64,000 nt of DNA, taken from Bombyx mori (Eukaryota; Arthropoda; Insecta; Lepidoptera; Bombycidae). Location of the stretch: positions 1,557,501 to 1,621,500 of the forward strand of contig NC_085127.1 of assembly GCF_030269925.1 (NCBI RefSeq), in the 5' to 3' direction. The position numbers and the translations under genes are program-made. The notes beneath the pieces were generated by a model, which had not been told where the DNA came from, searched no databases, and saw only the letters and a program-made list of their open reading frames with translations. The first letter of the stretch is position 1. Each line of letters starts with the position of its first letter. This document shows, piece by piece, positions 1 to 11,700 of the stretch.

Positions 1-1
1 T

Positions 2-1924
2 GATTGTTGTGATTGTGTTTGTAGTAATTCTGACCACAGACACATTTTAGATAAAATGTATCATGATATTGTTGACGTACTATGTCAAGCGGCTAGCGAC
101 AGTTATTCCCGTAGCAGATTTAATTGTAAAAAACCTGTTATTGGCTGGAATCGATATGTTAGTGATGCTCACGGGGAGGCGAGGTGTAAGTTTAATCTAT
201 GGGTGTGGCATGGTAAGCCGAGGTCGGGTCGTGTTTGGAAAGAAATGCAAGAGAGTAGGAAAATTTTTAAATCACGTCTGAAATGGTGTCAAAACCACAG
301 CGAGCAGTTAAGAATGGATATACTCGCGTCTCATCACTCCAAGCACGATTTTCACAGCTTCTGGAAATCTACCACTAAACTTAATGGTAAACCAGGCCTG
401 CCCGTGAGCGTCGGTGGTATAAGTGATCACGATGGCATCACGAATATGTTTAGGGAACACTTTGCGGTTAGTTCGCCATTGGGACCATCACAGTCAGGGT
501 GTGTGGGTGATTCTCAGGGGCGGATAGTTACTGCTAGGTTTACGGCTAACGAAGTTAGAAAAGTTATTAACTCCATGTCACGGGGTAAGTCTCCGGGTCA
601 TGACGAGCTGAGCATAGAACACCTAAAGTATGCCGGTGTACACTTGCCCCGAGTCTTGGTTATGTTCTACAATTTATGTATAGGACACTCCTACTTGCCT
701 GAGGAGATGTTGAAGACTGTGGTAGTGCCAATTGTGAAGAATAGGACCGGGGATATATGTGATAAAACCAATTACAGACCCATCTCGTTAGCAACTATCA
801 TAGCGAAAGTGCTTGACAGTTTGCTTAATATACAACTTGATAAATATCTTCAGATACATGATAACCAGTTTGGTTTTAAATCAGGAATGTCTACAGAAAT
901 AGCCGTATTGTGTTTAAAGCTAACTGTCAAGTACTATACTGATCGAAAAACTCCAATTTTTGCCTGTTTCCTCGATTTATCAAAGGCATTCGACCTGGTT
1001 TGTTATGACATCTTATGGCAAAAACTGAATAATACTAAAATGCCGAAAGAACTAGTACAGATATTCAAATATTGGTACGCCAACCAGCTGAACGTGGTAC
1101 GATGGTCGGGTGTCTATTCGAGGCCATACGGGATGGAGTGCGGGGTGAGGCAAGGGGGGTTGACCTCGCCCAAGCTCTTCAACCTGTATGTGAATGCTCT
1201 AATCGAGGAGCTCAGCAGTACTCATGTCGGCTGCCATATTGATGAAATATGTCTCAACAATATCAGTTATGCTGATGACATGGTGCTGCTGAGTGCGTCG
1301 GCCTGTGGGCTGTCTAAGCTGCTTGGCATATGTGAAAGGTATGCTCTAAGTCACGGTCTGGTGTATAATACAAAGAAAAGTGAGTGTATGGTGTTTCAGG
1401 CCAGAGGCAGGTGTCTGGATAACATTCCCTCCGTCAAACTGAATGGTACGCCACTGCGCAGAGTAGACAAGTTTAAATACCTAGGACACTTTGTAACCTC
1501 TGACCTGAGGGATGATACAGACATTGAGCGGGAGCGGAGAGCGCTGTCTGTAAGAGCTAATATGATTGCCCGCAGGTTCGCTCGGTGTTCGCGGGATGTC
1601 AAAATCACTCTATTTAGAGCGTTTTGTACGTCCTTCTATACGTGCAGCCTGTGGGTGTTCTATAGTCAAAAGCAGTACAGCGCCTTACGCGTCCAATACA
1701 ACAATGCGTTCAGGGTGTTGTTGGGGCTGCCTCGGTTCTGTAGCGCGTCGGGAATGTTCGCCGAGGCACGAGTCGACTGTTTCTTTACGACCATGCGGAA
1801 AAGATGCACATCCCTGATTGGCCGGGTCCGGGTCAGCCCTAACAGCATCCTGAAGGCATTAACAGACCGTTATGACTGTCGGTACTTGAACCATTGTACG
1901 ATGGTTCACTTGCGGACTAAATAA
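2..1924 (+). CDS. CR1/L2-like non-LTR retrotransposon ORF2, 3' part (reverse transcriptase)
   Basis: The frame is open from the left edge of the window to the stop at 1924, so the ORF starts outside and the ATG at 56 need not be the start. Reverse-transcriptase landmarks are a YRPISLATIIAK block near residue 240 counted from that ATG, a D-x-SKAFD block (FLDLSKAFD), the GVRQGGLTSPKLFNLY block and the catalytic YADD (SYADDMVLL). A C-terminal RT extension follows. The endonuclease lies off the window. The element ends in an ATTC repeat rather than poly(A), which fits CR1/L2-group LINEs. It sits in an intron downstream of the last visible NKCC exon, on the opposite strand. The clade is judged from motif style only; the RT assignment is secure. 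Confidence 0.88.
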   Translation, partial: DCCDCVCSNSDHRHILDKMYHDIVDVLCQAASDSYSRSRFNCKKPVIGWNRYVSDAHGEARCKFNLWVWHGKPRSGRVWKEMQESRKIFKSRLKWCQNHSEQLRMDILASHHSKHDFHSFWKSTTKLNGKPGLPVSVGGISDHDGITNMFREHFAVSSPLGPSQSGCVGDSQGRIVTARFTANEVRKVINSMSRGKSPGHDELSIEHLKYAGVHLPRVLVMFYNLCIGHSYLPEEMLKTVVVPIVKNRTGDICDKTNYRPISLATIIAKVLDSLLNIQLDKYLQIHDNQFGFKSGMSTEIAVLCLKLTVKYYTDRKTPIFACFLDLSKAFDLVCYDILWQKLNNTKMPKELVQIFKYWYANQLNVVRWSGVYSRPYGMECGVRQGGLTSPKLFNLYVNALIEELSSTHVGCHIDEICLNNISYADDMVLLSASACGLSKLLGICERYALSHGLVYNTKKSECMVFQARGRCLDNIPSVKLNGTPLRRVDKFKYLGHFVTSDLRDDTDIERERRALSVRANMIARRFARCSRDVKITLFRAFCTSFYTCSLWVFYSQKQYSALRVQYNNAFRVLLGLPRFCSASGMFAEARVDCFFTTMRKRCTSLIGRVRVSPNSILKALTDRYDCRYLNHCTMVHLRTK

Positions 1925-2106
1925 TATTAGTAATAATAATGGTTGGTTCGAAGTAGGTATCAGTGGAATGGAATATTTGAAATGTATTCCACTGATAGCT
2001 ACTTTTAATAAATGTATATTTTTTATTTGATTGGTTTTGTTAATGTTAAGTATGTTTCAATGATACTATGTACACATATGGACTTATTGTTGTCTGAAAT
2101 AAAATA

Positions 2107-2138
2107 AATCATTCATTCATTCATCATTCATTCATTCA
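2107..2138 (+). repeat. (ATTC)n microsatellite tail of the LINE
   Basis: Imperfect tandem ATTC units follow AATAAAATAAATC. Short tandem tails of this type are typical 3' ends of CR1/L2-group elements. Confidence 0.8.
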
Positions 2139-2140
2139 TA

Positions 2141-2503
2141 AACTGAAGCAATATTCAGAGAACGCCGCTACCCAAACTCCGATGACCCCCTTAGTCGCCT
2201 TTTACTTAGGGCTGGTGCTATTCTACGCATCCTCCTCCTCCCGATCTATTAACGGTGCTTTTAAGTATCTTAAGCACCGGTAACCGTCCTAACTAAATTA
2301 ATCCATAGACACAGCCCACTGAGTTTCTCGCCGGGTCTTCTCAGTGGGTCGCGTTTCCGATCCGCTGGTAGATTCTGCGAAGCACACTCTTGCTAGGGCC
2401 AGTGTTAGCAACACACCCGGTTTGAGCCCCGTGAGCTCACCTATACGCTAGGGTAGAGCTGATATAACCTCTAAAGGCTATCAGCATAGGTAGAAAAAAA
2501 AAA
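2141..2503 (+). mobile_element. Jockey-type LINE 3' remnant
   Basis: The segment contains the block TGAGTTTCTCGCCGG followed by CTTCTCAGTGGGTCGCG and TTCCGATCCG. The same block occurs in the 3'UTR of the jockey element at 9032-10735. It continues through TTTGAGCCCCGTGAGCTCAC to a poly(A) tract at about 2493. There is no coding capacity. Confidence 0.65.
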
Positions 2504-2613
2504 TCGTCCGATAAGCGGGAGAATTAAAATATTAAACAAACTGTTGCCCATTTATATCTGGATAGAGAAGCTTGAACGTGCTACACTTAAGAGGAAGCTT
2601 GAGTGTGACTCAC

Positions 2614-2747
2614 GCGATATTCCCGCCACGCCGTTAGCGTTGAGGTCATTGAGGTAGATCTGGAGGTCTTCGTCGAGCGCCTCGCTGCTGTACTGTCCGC
2701 CCTCGATGCGCAGTATCGCGAGCGCCATGTGCACGTCCAACGCTTTA
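2614..2747 (-). CDS. NKCC: NKCC exon 17 (C-terminal domain, residues 834-878), last exon in the window
   Basis: It encodes [18 protein letters not shown] followed by an acidic stretch ending NANGVAGIS. The acceptor is CTCAACAG and the donor GTGAGT, phase 1, so at least one more exon lies further left. Position 1-2500 on this strand holds only LINE sequence. Confidence 0.9.
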
Positions 2748-5700
2748 CTGTTGAGTAGTCGATATTGTTTCTAACGAATTACCAGTAAACAGGACGCCAC
2801 TCGTCAGGTTTAAGCCCCGTGAGCTCACCTACTAGTTAAGGTTACGCTGATATAGCCTCTCAAGGCTATCAGCTGAGGTAGGAAAAAAAAAAGGACGCCA
2901 TTGGTTTCACGGGACTGGCAGGCGAGTGGTAGTGGTACTAGTAGTGGTATAATACTTCGGTTTTCGAGGGGATTTAGAAGAAATGCTCTATCACTGAGTG
3001 CTCATGAAAATTTTGTATGGCAATCTTGAACGATGACGTAATTGTATAATATATCGCGCTCTCTCTCATGAGAGGCTGCTTTTAACGGGCGTATTTCTCA
3101 ATATCTCTAAATTTTTTCGAGAGATTTTTAATGTAACTTTACTAGTTAACTCCATTATGCACAAATTTTACTTCAGTTTTATTGCGTTATAAACAAATAT
3201 TATGATACATGTTTATATTAATTATGTCTTGATAAGGATCATGGTATTTAAAACTTAGAAATCAAGAGGTGGATCTATAAATTATAAATAATATTTATTT
3301 TAATGTAATTTTATTAGAGACTAATGGTGGGAGTATTGTGATCCCGCACGGGTAGATACTACATGTACTGCATAGTTTGTAGATATTTATATAGATTTCT
3401 TACTGGTGGTAGGACCTCATGAGAGTCCGCGCGGGTAGGTACCACCACTCCGCCTATTTCTGCCGTGAAGCAGTAATGCGTTTCGGTTTGAAGGGTGGGG
3501 CAGCCGTTGTAACTATATTGAGACTTTAGAACTTATACGTCAAGGTGGGTGGCACATTCACATTGTAGATGTGTATGGGCTCCAATAACCACTTAACACC
3601 AGCTGGGCTGTGAGCTCGTCTACCCATCTACGCAACAAAAAAAATCCATGCTATATTGTCGATTCCCGTAACGTTGAGCAGTAAGCGAGGAGTAGTGACT
3701 TACTGCATGACCTCGACGTAGTCCACCAGGTGTTGCCTGCTGCACGTGCGCCAGTCCTGCTTGAAGCCCATCATGAGGATGTTGGGGGTGAGCTTCCCGA
3801 GCCCGCTGCTCTGCACCAGCGCGCTGGCGCCGTCCTTGAAGCTGACGTCATCGACCAGGGTGTAGAAGGCCTTGATCTTCCGGCGCTGGAACCAGCCGTA
3901 CGCTCGCTTGCTGAGGGCCTCGCGCGTCGGCTGGCTCACCGGACCCTGGGGACCCGCGGAGTTACTACTGCTCAGTGGTACTCATCAATTATAACGATTA
4001 TTTTTCTTCTTTTTTAAAATTATTAGCTTTAAAAATAATATCAATATAGCTTTGTGGCGGGTAGCCATCATACAGCGTAAGATATTTGACAGACGCCTGA
4101 ATCTCGCTTACGACGTTTTCAAGATAAGCTTACATATATACAAGTTCTTGGAACAACAACATTTAGACCGTCGGTCTACCGAGCAATATTAGCCGCTCGG
4201 TGGAAGATCTTTCCTTTGTCCTTTAAAGCCTCCCACAGCCTTAAAAAGAGTTTTATTATTGTTTTTTTTTCCATAGATATTATACCACTTAGAGAGGAAA
4301 TGTGAATTATTTTTTCTGCAATGATCAAATGATTTCTTCAGATTAATTCTTCAAAATGTACATAGCTGTACTCGTAAGTACAATGCAGATTTTTAATAAC
4401 GAATTTTCATTAGGGTTTTATATATGCACTAGCTGTACCCGTCCGCTTCGCTGGTCATTTAAAATTAACATTATTATTTCTCACCCCCACATAGATTCTC
4501 ATCATTAACGATCCCAACTAGTGTAGGGAGCCTTAGGGAGGATAGGGACTAGTGTAGGGAGCCATAGGGAGCCATTAAGTACATGTATTTTCTACATGGA
4601 TACCAAGTTTCAAGTCAATCCGATGCATGGTTCAGTAGTTATAACGGAACATCCGTAAAGACCACTGTAGATCTATATATTAGTATAGATGTGTGGCGTA
4701 AGAGCAAGCACTTCACATACTTGAACGATCTGTCCGCACAGCATCAGCGACAGTCCCTTGGTCAGCAGGTACGTGAAGTCCGTGAGCAGCGGCCGCTCCC
4801 CCGGGAACCCCGTCAGCACCAGGACTTGCGGCCTGCACAAGGATACACTTGAGCAGATCGGGTACCAGGGCGGCAAATGGTCTCATTACGTGGAAGTAGC
4901 ATTCCACTTTGACATCAAGAACTTGTACAAATACTAGCGACCCGCCCTCGCTTCGCTTCGGAAACTGTAATTTATTATTGATTTCTCCACTATTCAATGG
5001 ATGTTATTATACATATAAACCTTCCTCTTCAATCACTCTATCTATTAAAAAAACCGCATCAAAATCCGTTGCGTAGTTTTAAAGATTTAAGCATACATAT
5101 GGATATAGGGACAGAGAAAGCAGATTTTGTTTTATACTATGCAGTGATTAATAATGGTATTTCAGAAAACCTTCCCAAACTAACAACTTAATATGAGTCT
5201 TGAATGAAGTGCTCATAGAGTGAAAAATTAATTGATTTCTTGTTGTGATATTTTTAGACCTAGTTTTTTTGAATACCCTTATCAACAAGTGAAAAGTTAT
5301 TTGATTTAAGCAACATTTTTGCAACTTTGCAGGACAACCCCTTAAAGTTTAAAATTTGGAACAAATATCATCGACAAAAAAGCTTGTCCCAAATAGATAC
5401 CAAATAAAACCCTGCATTTTTGCCCTTCTAAAGCAGACTAGCACACGGCCCACCTGATGGCGAGTGGTTACCGTCGCCCATGGACTTCAGCAAAGCCGGG
5501 GACAGAGCCAAGCCGCTGCCTACCGATTAGAAAGCTGTAATTACAAAGATAAATGTCGCGTATTAAGAGAAATAGCGTTTTGCCTCTCGATATGACAGTA
5601 GCCTTCTGCGGCTAACGGCTGGTGCGAGGGCTGGTGGGAGGGCTGGTGGGAGGGCTGGTGGGAGGGTTACCTGTAGTTCTTGACGTGCTCGTCGATCCCG

Positions 5701-8700
5701 TTGAGCAGCTGCACGCCGGCCAGCGCCGTCTTGTACGTCTGCGCCTGCGTCGTGGAGCCCCAGTTCACGTCTGCAACACAAGTTCACTTGTCGCCATAAC
5801 CTTCCTATCTAAGCTTTTAGAGCCTTTAGAGGCTGGGGCTACATTAGCTACAACGAATATTCATATTATCGCGATGAGTATTGTCGAGCAGATTTTTTTT
5901 ATTGCTTCGATAGGTGGAAGATTTCACGGCTCACTTGATGTTAAGTGGTCACCGGAGCCCATAGACATCTACAACGTAAATGCCACCACCTACCTTGAGA
6001 AATGAGTTCTAAGGTCTCCGTTTTTACAGTACAACGGCTGCCCCACCCTTCACGGCAGAAATAGGCGAGGTGGTGGTACCTACCCGCGCGGACTCAAAAA
6101 AGACGACCTACCCACGATAAGATATATATATATATATGTTTGTATAGTACATAGCACTTGTCCTTGTCGCGCCGGTAGCGACTGGCATACGTCTGTCCCT
6201 GTCTGCGCGTGGCTCACCTGGCTTCCTGTAGGACACGAGCAGGTAGAGGGCGAGCAGGAAGGCGAAGGTGCCGAGCGCCTGGCTCCACGACACCACGAAC
6301 ATGATGACCACGCACAGCACCGAGCCCAGCAGCGACAGCCACATGTTGTAAAACTGCGGGAGCAACCGATATAGAGACTGTCGTGTGGCCTTAAACTATT
6401 TATTTTTTGTCTTTAGGCAGACGAGCATATGTCACATATCCACCTGATAGTGGTTACCGTCGCCCATGGACGTCAGCAATGCCAGGAGCAGAGCCAAACC
6501 GTTGCCTACAGTTAAGTACTTTCCGCAAACCTCGTTTTTTTTTAGTGCTTAGATGGGTGGACGAGCTCACAGCCCACCTGGTGTTAAGTGTTTACTGGAG
6601 TCCATAGACATCTACAACGTAAATGCGCCACTCACCTTGAGATATAAGTTCTAAGTATATTCAATATAGTTACAGTTTGAAGACGGACATGTCATAGCGC
6701 TCGGGAAACACTGTGGAGGGGAGCTCATTCCATAGTTGGATAGTACGCGGCAAAAAAGTTCTCTGGAACTGTGGATGAACGCAGTAGCTTCAGGTAGTAT
6801 GGTCATTACTCCGGTGGGGGGCGGTGCGATGGTAAAAAGACTGAAAGTTAGATGGTGTTTCGGCATTGTTCCCTGGAGCCCGTGCGGGGGGGGGGGGGTC
6901 TGTACTCACCCTGAAGGTGGGTCTCCAGCCGACGGGCCTGGCGAGGCTCGCGTGGAACGTGGAGAAGTTGATGAGCGTGTAGGCCGCCAGGAAGAAGTTC
7001 GATATCAGCGGGGCTATCTGGTTCAGGCCGCCTGACAATACATTCTTAAATTATATTACGCCTTGAAAAAAGTCCATAGATATCTACAGCGTATTCTCCT
7101 CAATTTCACATGAGTTCTCAATTTTCAACTACAACGGCTGCCGCTTCCTTCAAACCATAACCGTAATTATTTATTTGTATAATCAAAGAAAATTATGTCT
7201 GCATTTATTTATAACTAGCGACCCGTCCTCGCTTCGCTTCGGAAACATTAAATTTTATTATTGATAGCTGAGTCCCGCGATGTTACTCGCGGTTATTGTC
7301 GTACCGCGGGTGACGCCGCGAGGCGAAGCTAGTCCAAAAAAGTAGCCTACGTTACTCTTAATGCCATCAGCTACCTATCGGTCAAAGTCCCGTCAAAATC
7401 GGTCCAGCAGTTCCAGAGATTAGCCGGAACAAAGAGACAGACCGAAAAAAATTGTATGCAGGTAGTAAAAAGCGGTTATTTCAATATTACAAACAGACAC
7501 TCCAATTTTAGTTATATGTATAGATTGATCAAAATATTCTATTTTTATAACTTTGTAACTTTATCAGAGACACATCAAGCGAACAACGAAAGGAATATTA
7601 CAAAATTCACACGACGAGCGTGGTGACATCAGACCTGGACCGACCCGCTGAACTCACCCAGGAGTATGAAGGTGGTGGCGATGACGAAGGTCAGCACGTA
7701 CCCTCGCACGGGCTCGTTGTTGGGTCCGTAGCCCTTAGCGAAGAACTCGATATAGGGGTACAGCTTGTCCTGACACAGCGCCTGGGGATAGAACGGTCCT
7801 CTTTATGAGCCGCATGATCACTCCCCGGTCCCCCGCCCCCGGTCCCCCCGTCCCCCAACCTCGCCCCCCCCCGGTCCCCGCGCTGCTCGCCACTGTCCCC
7901 TGTGCGTCTAGCATCTGCGCGTTCTGCTGGACCGAGGTCGTGGCTTCCATTTACGCATTAGACAAAAATTCGTGTCATGAGTAGACACGATTATCCTTTT
8001 GGTGCTTATTCATTTATTTAAACGTACACAAAATATGTTCGATATTTTTATAACTTGTCAGATTGATTTATTTGACAATCGATAGTCAGTGTTGTGTTTT
8101 AAAAAGAGGAAAAAGGCTTCTCAGCACGTACAGAATAATCTAGAATGCTCTTGAGGGGTGAGGGATACATGAAAAATTTTGTACGGGGGTAAAGGATTTA
8201 GTTATTGTCACAGCGCTTCTAGGTTATCAATTGGGATATGAGTAGTATATGAGCAGTACATGAAGGCTCATAAATATATGGACAGTCCACGATGGTTCGT
8301 CTGTGGTCTCCGGTTTGACACCCCTGTCCAAGAGCGAGGGCTGCTTCCGTACACGCCGAATAAGACAAGCAGCTGTAACTTACCTGGAAGACCTTCGGAG
8401 CGGAGACCAGAGAGGCCAGCGCGGAGGAGAGCGCGGCCGCGAAGCAACCTCCGTGAATGAGTGGACCGAAGGCTGACACCAGCCGCACCACCTGGGGACG
8501 AACAGACGTCTCAGTGCTCCAAGGACAAATAGAACAATCCCCATAAAAGAATACTTGAAGATACTCGAATCTGATGATTCGTGACTGTAGACTATGACGT
8601 CTAGCGTAGTATGGACATGTGATGCGTAGAGAGAAGATGCATGTGACTAGGAGATGTATGGAAATGGTAGTGCAAGGTAGACGGGGAAGAGGTCGACTGA

Positions 8701-11700
8701 AGAAGACATGGATGGAGTGTGTGAATGACGATATGAGACAGAGAGGAGTGAGTGTTGAGATGACGGCTGATAGAAGATAATGGAAGAGAAAAATTAGCTG
8801 TGCCGACCCCACCTAGTGGGATAAGGTGGAGAAAAGGAAGAAGAGACTATGATGTCATCGCTATCAAAGTGAGTTTGAAAGGATTAGTAGCGCCTTCGTT
8901 GCTAACTTCCTAATTATGATTTAAAATATTATTTTACAATTAACTCCGCTATTCCATAATAATTTTTTCGCATTTATTCTATATCACAAATTAATTCTAC
9001 TTATATATGGGCGCACACGCCACTATTGGCACCCGTCCAACTCATCGTGATGTTGGCATCTATTTTCAATGCCGCTATGGCGAACTGTATCTTTCCCGCG
9101 GTGTGGAAAGAAGCGGACGTTATCGGCATACATAAACCCGGTAAACCAAAAAATCATCCGACGAGCTACCGCCCGATTAGCCTCCTCATGTCTCTAGGCA
9201 AACTGTATGAGCGTCTGCTCTACAAACGCCTCAGAGACTTCGTCTCATCCAAGGGCATTCTTATCGATGAACAATTCGGATTCCGTACAAATCACTCATG
9301 CGTTCAACAGGTGCACCGCCTCACGGAGCACATTCTTGTGGGGCTTAATCGACCAAAACCGTTATACACGGGAGCTCTCTTCTTCGACGTCGCAAAAGCG
9401 TTCGACAAAGTCTGGCACAATGGTTTGATTTTCAAACTATTCAACATGGGCGTGCCGGATAGTCTCGTGCTCATCATACGGGACTTCTTGTCGAACCGCT
9501 CTTTTCGATATCGAGTCGAGGGAACCCGCTCCTCCCCACGACCTCTCACAGCTGGAGTCCCGCAAGGCTCTGTCCTCTCACCCCTCCTATTTAGCTTATT
9601 CGTCAACGATATTCCCCGGTCGCCGCCGACCCATTTAGCTTTATTCGCCGACGACACGACTGTTTACTATTCTAGTAGAAATAAGTCCCTAATCGCGAAG
9701 AAGCTTCAGAGCGCAGCCCTAGCCCTAGGACAGTGGTTCCGAAAATGGCGCATAGACATCAACCCAGCGAAAAGTACTGCGGTGCTATTTCAGAGGGGAA
9801 GCTCCACACGGATTTCCTCCCGGATTAGGAGGAGGAATCTCACACCCCCGATTACTCTCTTTAGACAACCCATACCCTGGGCCAGGAAGGTCAAGTACCT
9901 GGGCGTTACCCTGGATGCATCGATGACATTCCGCCCGCATATAAAATCAGTCCGTGACCGTGCCGCGTTTATTCTCGGTAGACTCTACCCCATGATCTGT
10001 AAGCGGAGTAAAATGTCCCTTCGGAACAAGGTGACACTTTACAAAACTTGCATAAGGCCCGTCATGACTTACGCGAGTGTGGTGTTCGCTCACGCGGCCC
10101 GCACACACATAGACACCCTCCAATCCCTACAATCCCGCTTTTGCAGGTTAGCTGTCGGGGCTCCGTGGTTCGTGAGGAACGTTGACCTACACGACGACCT
10201 GGGCCTCGAATCAATTCGGAAATACATGAAGTCAGCGTCGGAACGATACTTCGATAAGGCTATGCGTCATGATAATCGCCTTATCGTTGCCGCCGCTGAC
10301 TACTCCCCGAATCCTGATCATGCAGGAGCCAGTCACCGTCGACGCCCTAGACACGTCCTTACGGATCCATCAGATCCAATAACCTTTGCATTAGATGCCT
10401 TCAGCTCTAATACTAGGGGCAGGCTTAGGGACCCCGGTAACCGTACTCGTCGAACTCGACAAAGAGGTCGACGTGCAACCTAACCCATGCATCAGCCCGC
10501 TGAGTTTCTCGCCGGATCTTCTCAGCGGGTCGCGATTCCGATCCGGTAGTAGATTCATTCGCGAAACAATTGCTCTTGAGTTGTTAGGTCTCCTTCGGAG
10601 GCGCTCGGGCAGTTGTTAGCAAATCCCACCCCTCTTGGCTGAGCCTTTGCTCGCCCACCTGTCCTGGTGAAACTGGAAAGGCCTTCGGGCCACCAGTAAA
10701 CTTTCAATCATAAAAAAAAAAAAAAAAAAAAAAAAACTATTGGCAATAATGGGCATGGTAATAGATAGTTTAGTTTATTCTATGTTATTATTTATTTATT
10801 ACTAGTAAGATGAAACTGTTATTCTACAATATTTAATAATTAGCAGACACTGTTTTGATGTCAAAATGTTCAGAATATGTTTAACGTTTATGAACACAAA
10901 TAACTGGATAAATAAATAAGTATTGGTAAAGCATAAATATTAATAAAAAAAAAAAGTGTGTGTGTCCGCTCCGACGCACGACTGGAGTTTACTGGATATA
11001 AAAAATTAAACGAAACAATACGAGAAATAGTTCTATATTACGACAACACGATACACTACAGATTATTAACAAATTAACGAGACACAAAACAAACGACTAA
11101 CAAATATATGAAAATACAATAATGAGAGAAACGCGCGATCAGTACGAGGCTTTGTGGCGGACTGCCGGCGCAGCAGCCCGGCGCGCATTTCGTGTGACAT
11201 GCGCAATCAGGCGCATAACGCATTTCGTGTGACATGCTAGTACGATTTTGGTCCCCATAATTTTCATACCCCGGGCCTATATATGTAAATCGATTCTAAA
11301 GGAGTAAACTCCAATAATTTATATGTCGACTTTAGTAATATTAAGACACTGTTTTGATTATTATTTTAAATGATAAAATGTGTTTTTGATAAATATCACA
11401 AGAATGTAGGGTAGACGCCGTAACACCCGAGTATAAAATGGCGGTGCGTGGACAGTCGTCTCAGTCTGTCTCGGGCAGTCAAGTCGGTCTGTCGGTTTTA
11501 TTAACTTTTATTGCAATTATTGCAATACACCGGGTTCAACCGAATACGAGTGATGACGGAACTGTCGCTCAGCCATTCCTGGCGCCGTCATATATAATGG
11601 CAATCATCTACCCCGGGCGTGTCCCGCGGCCCCTCATGGCGGATGTGCTCACATGGTAGTCGTTCTGCAGACCGTACGCGCAGGTACCGTTATGGACGCA

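Larger units (their letters stand above)
1..2140 (+). mobile_element. CR1/L2-like LINE, 3' portion with ATTC tail
   Basis: This comprises the RT frame, about 180 bp of 3'UTR and a tail of ATTC repeats at about 2107-2138. The 5' end is outside the window. The reading frame has no internal stop, suggesting a young insertion. Confidence 0.8.

Noticed and set aside
8219..8812. 197-codon open frame on the minus strand
   Set aside because: It is a chance read-through of an RTE remnant and NKCC exon 10 joined by intron; only the 36-codon exon portion is real.
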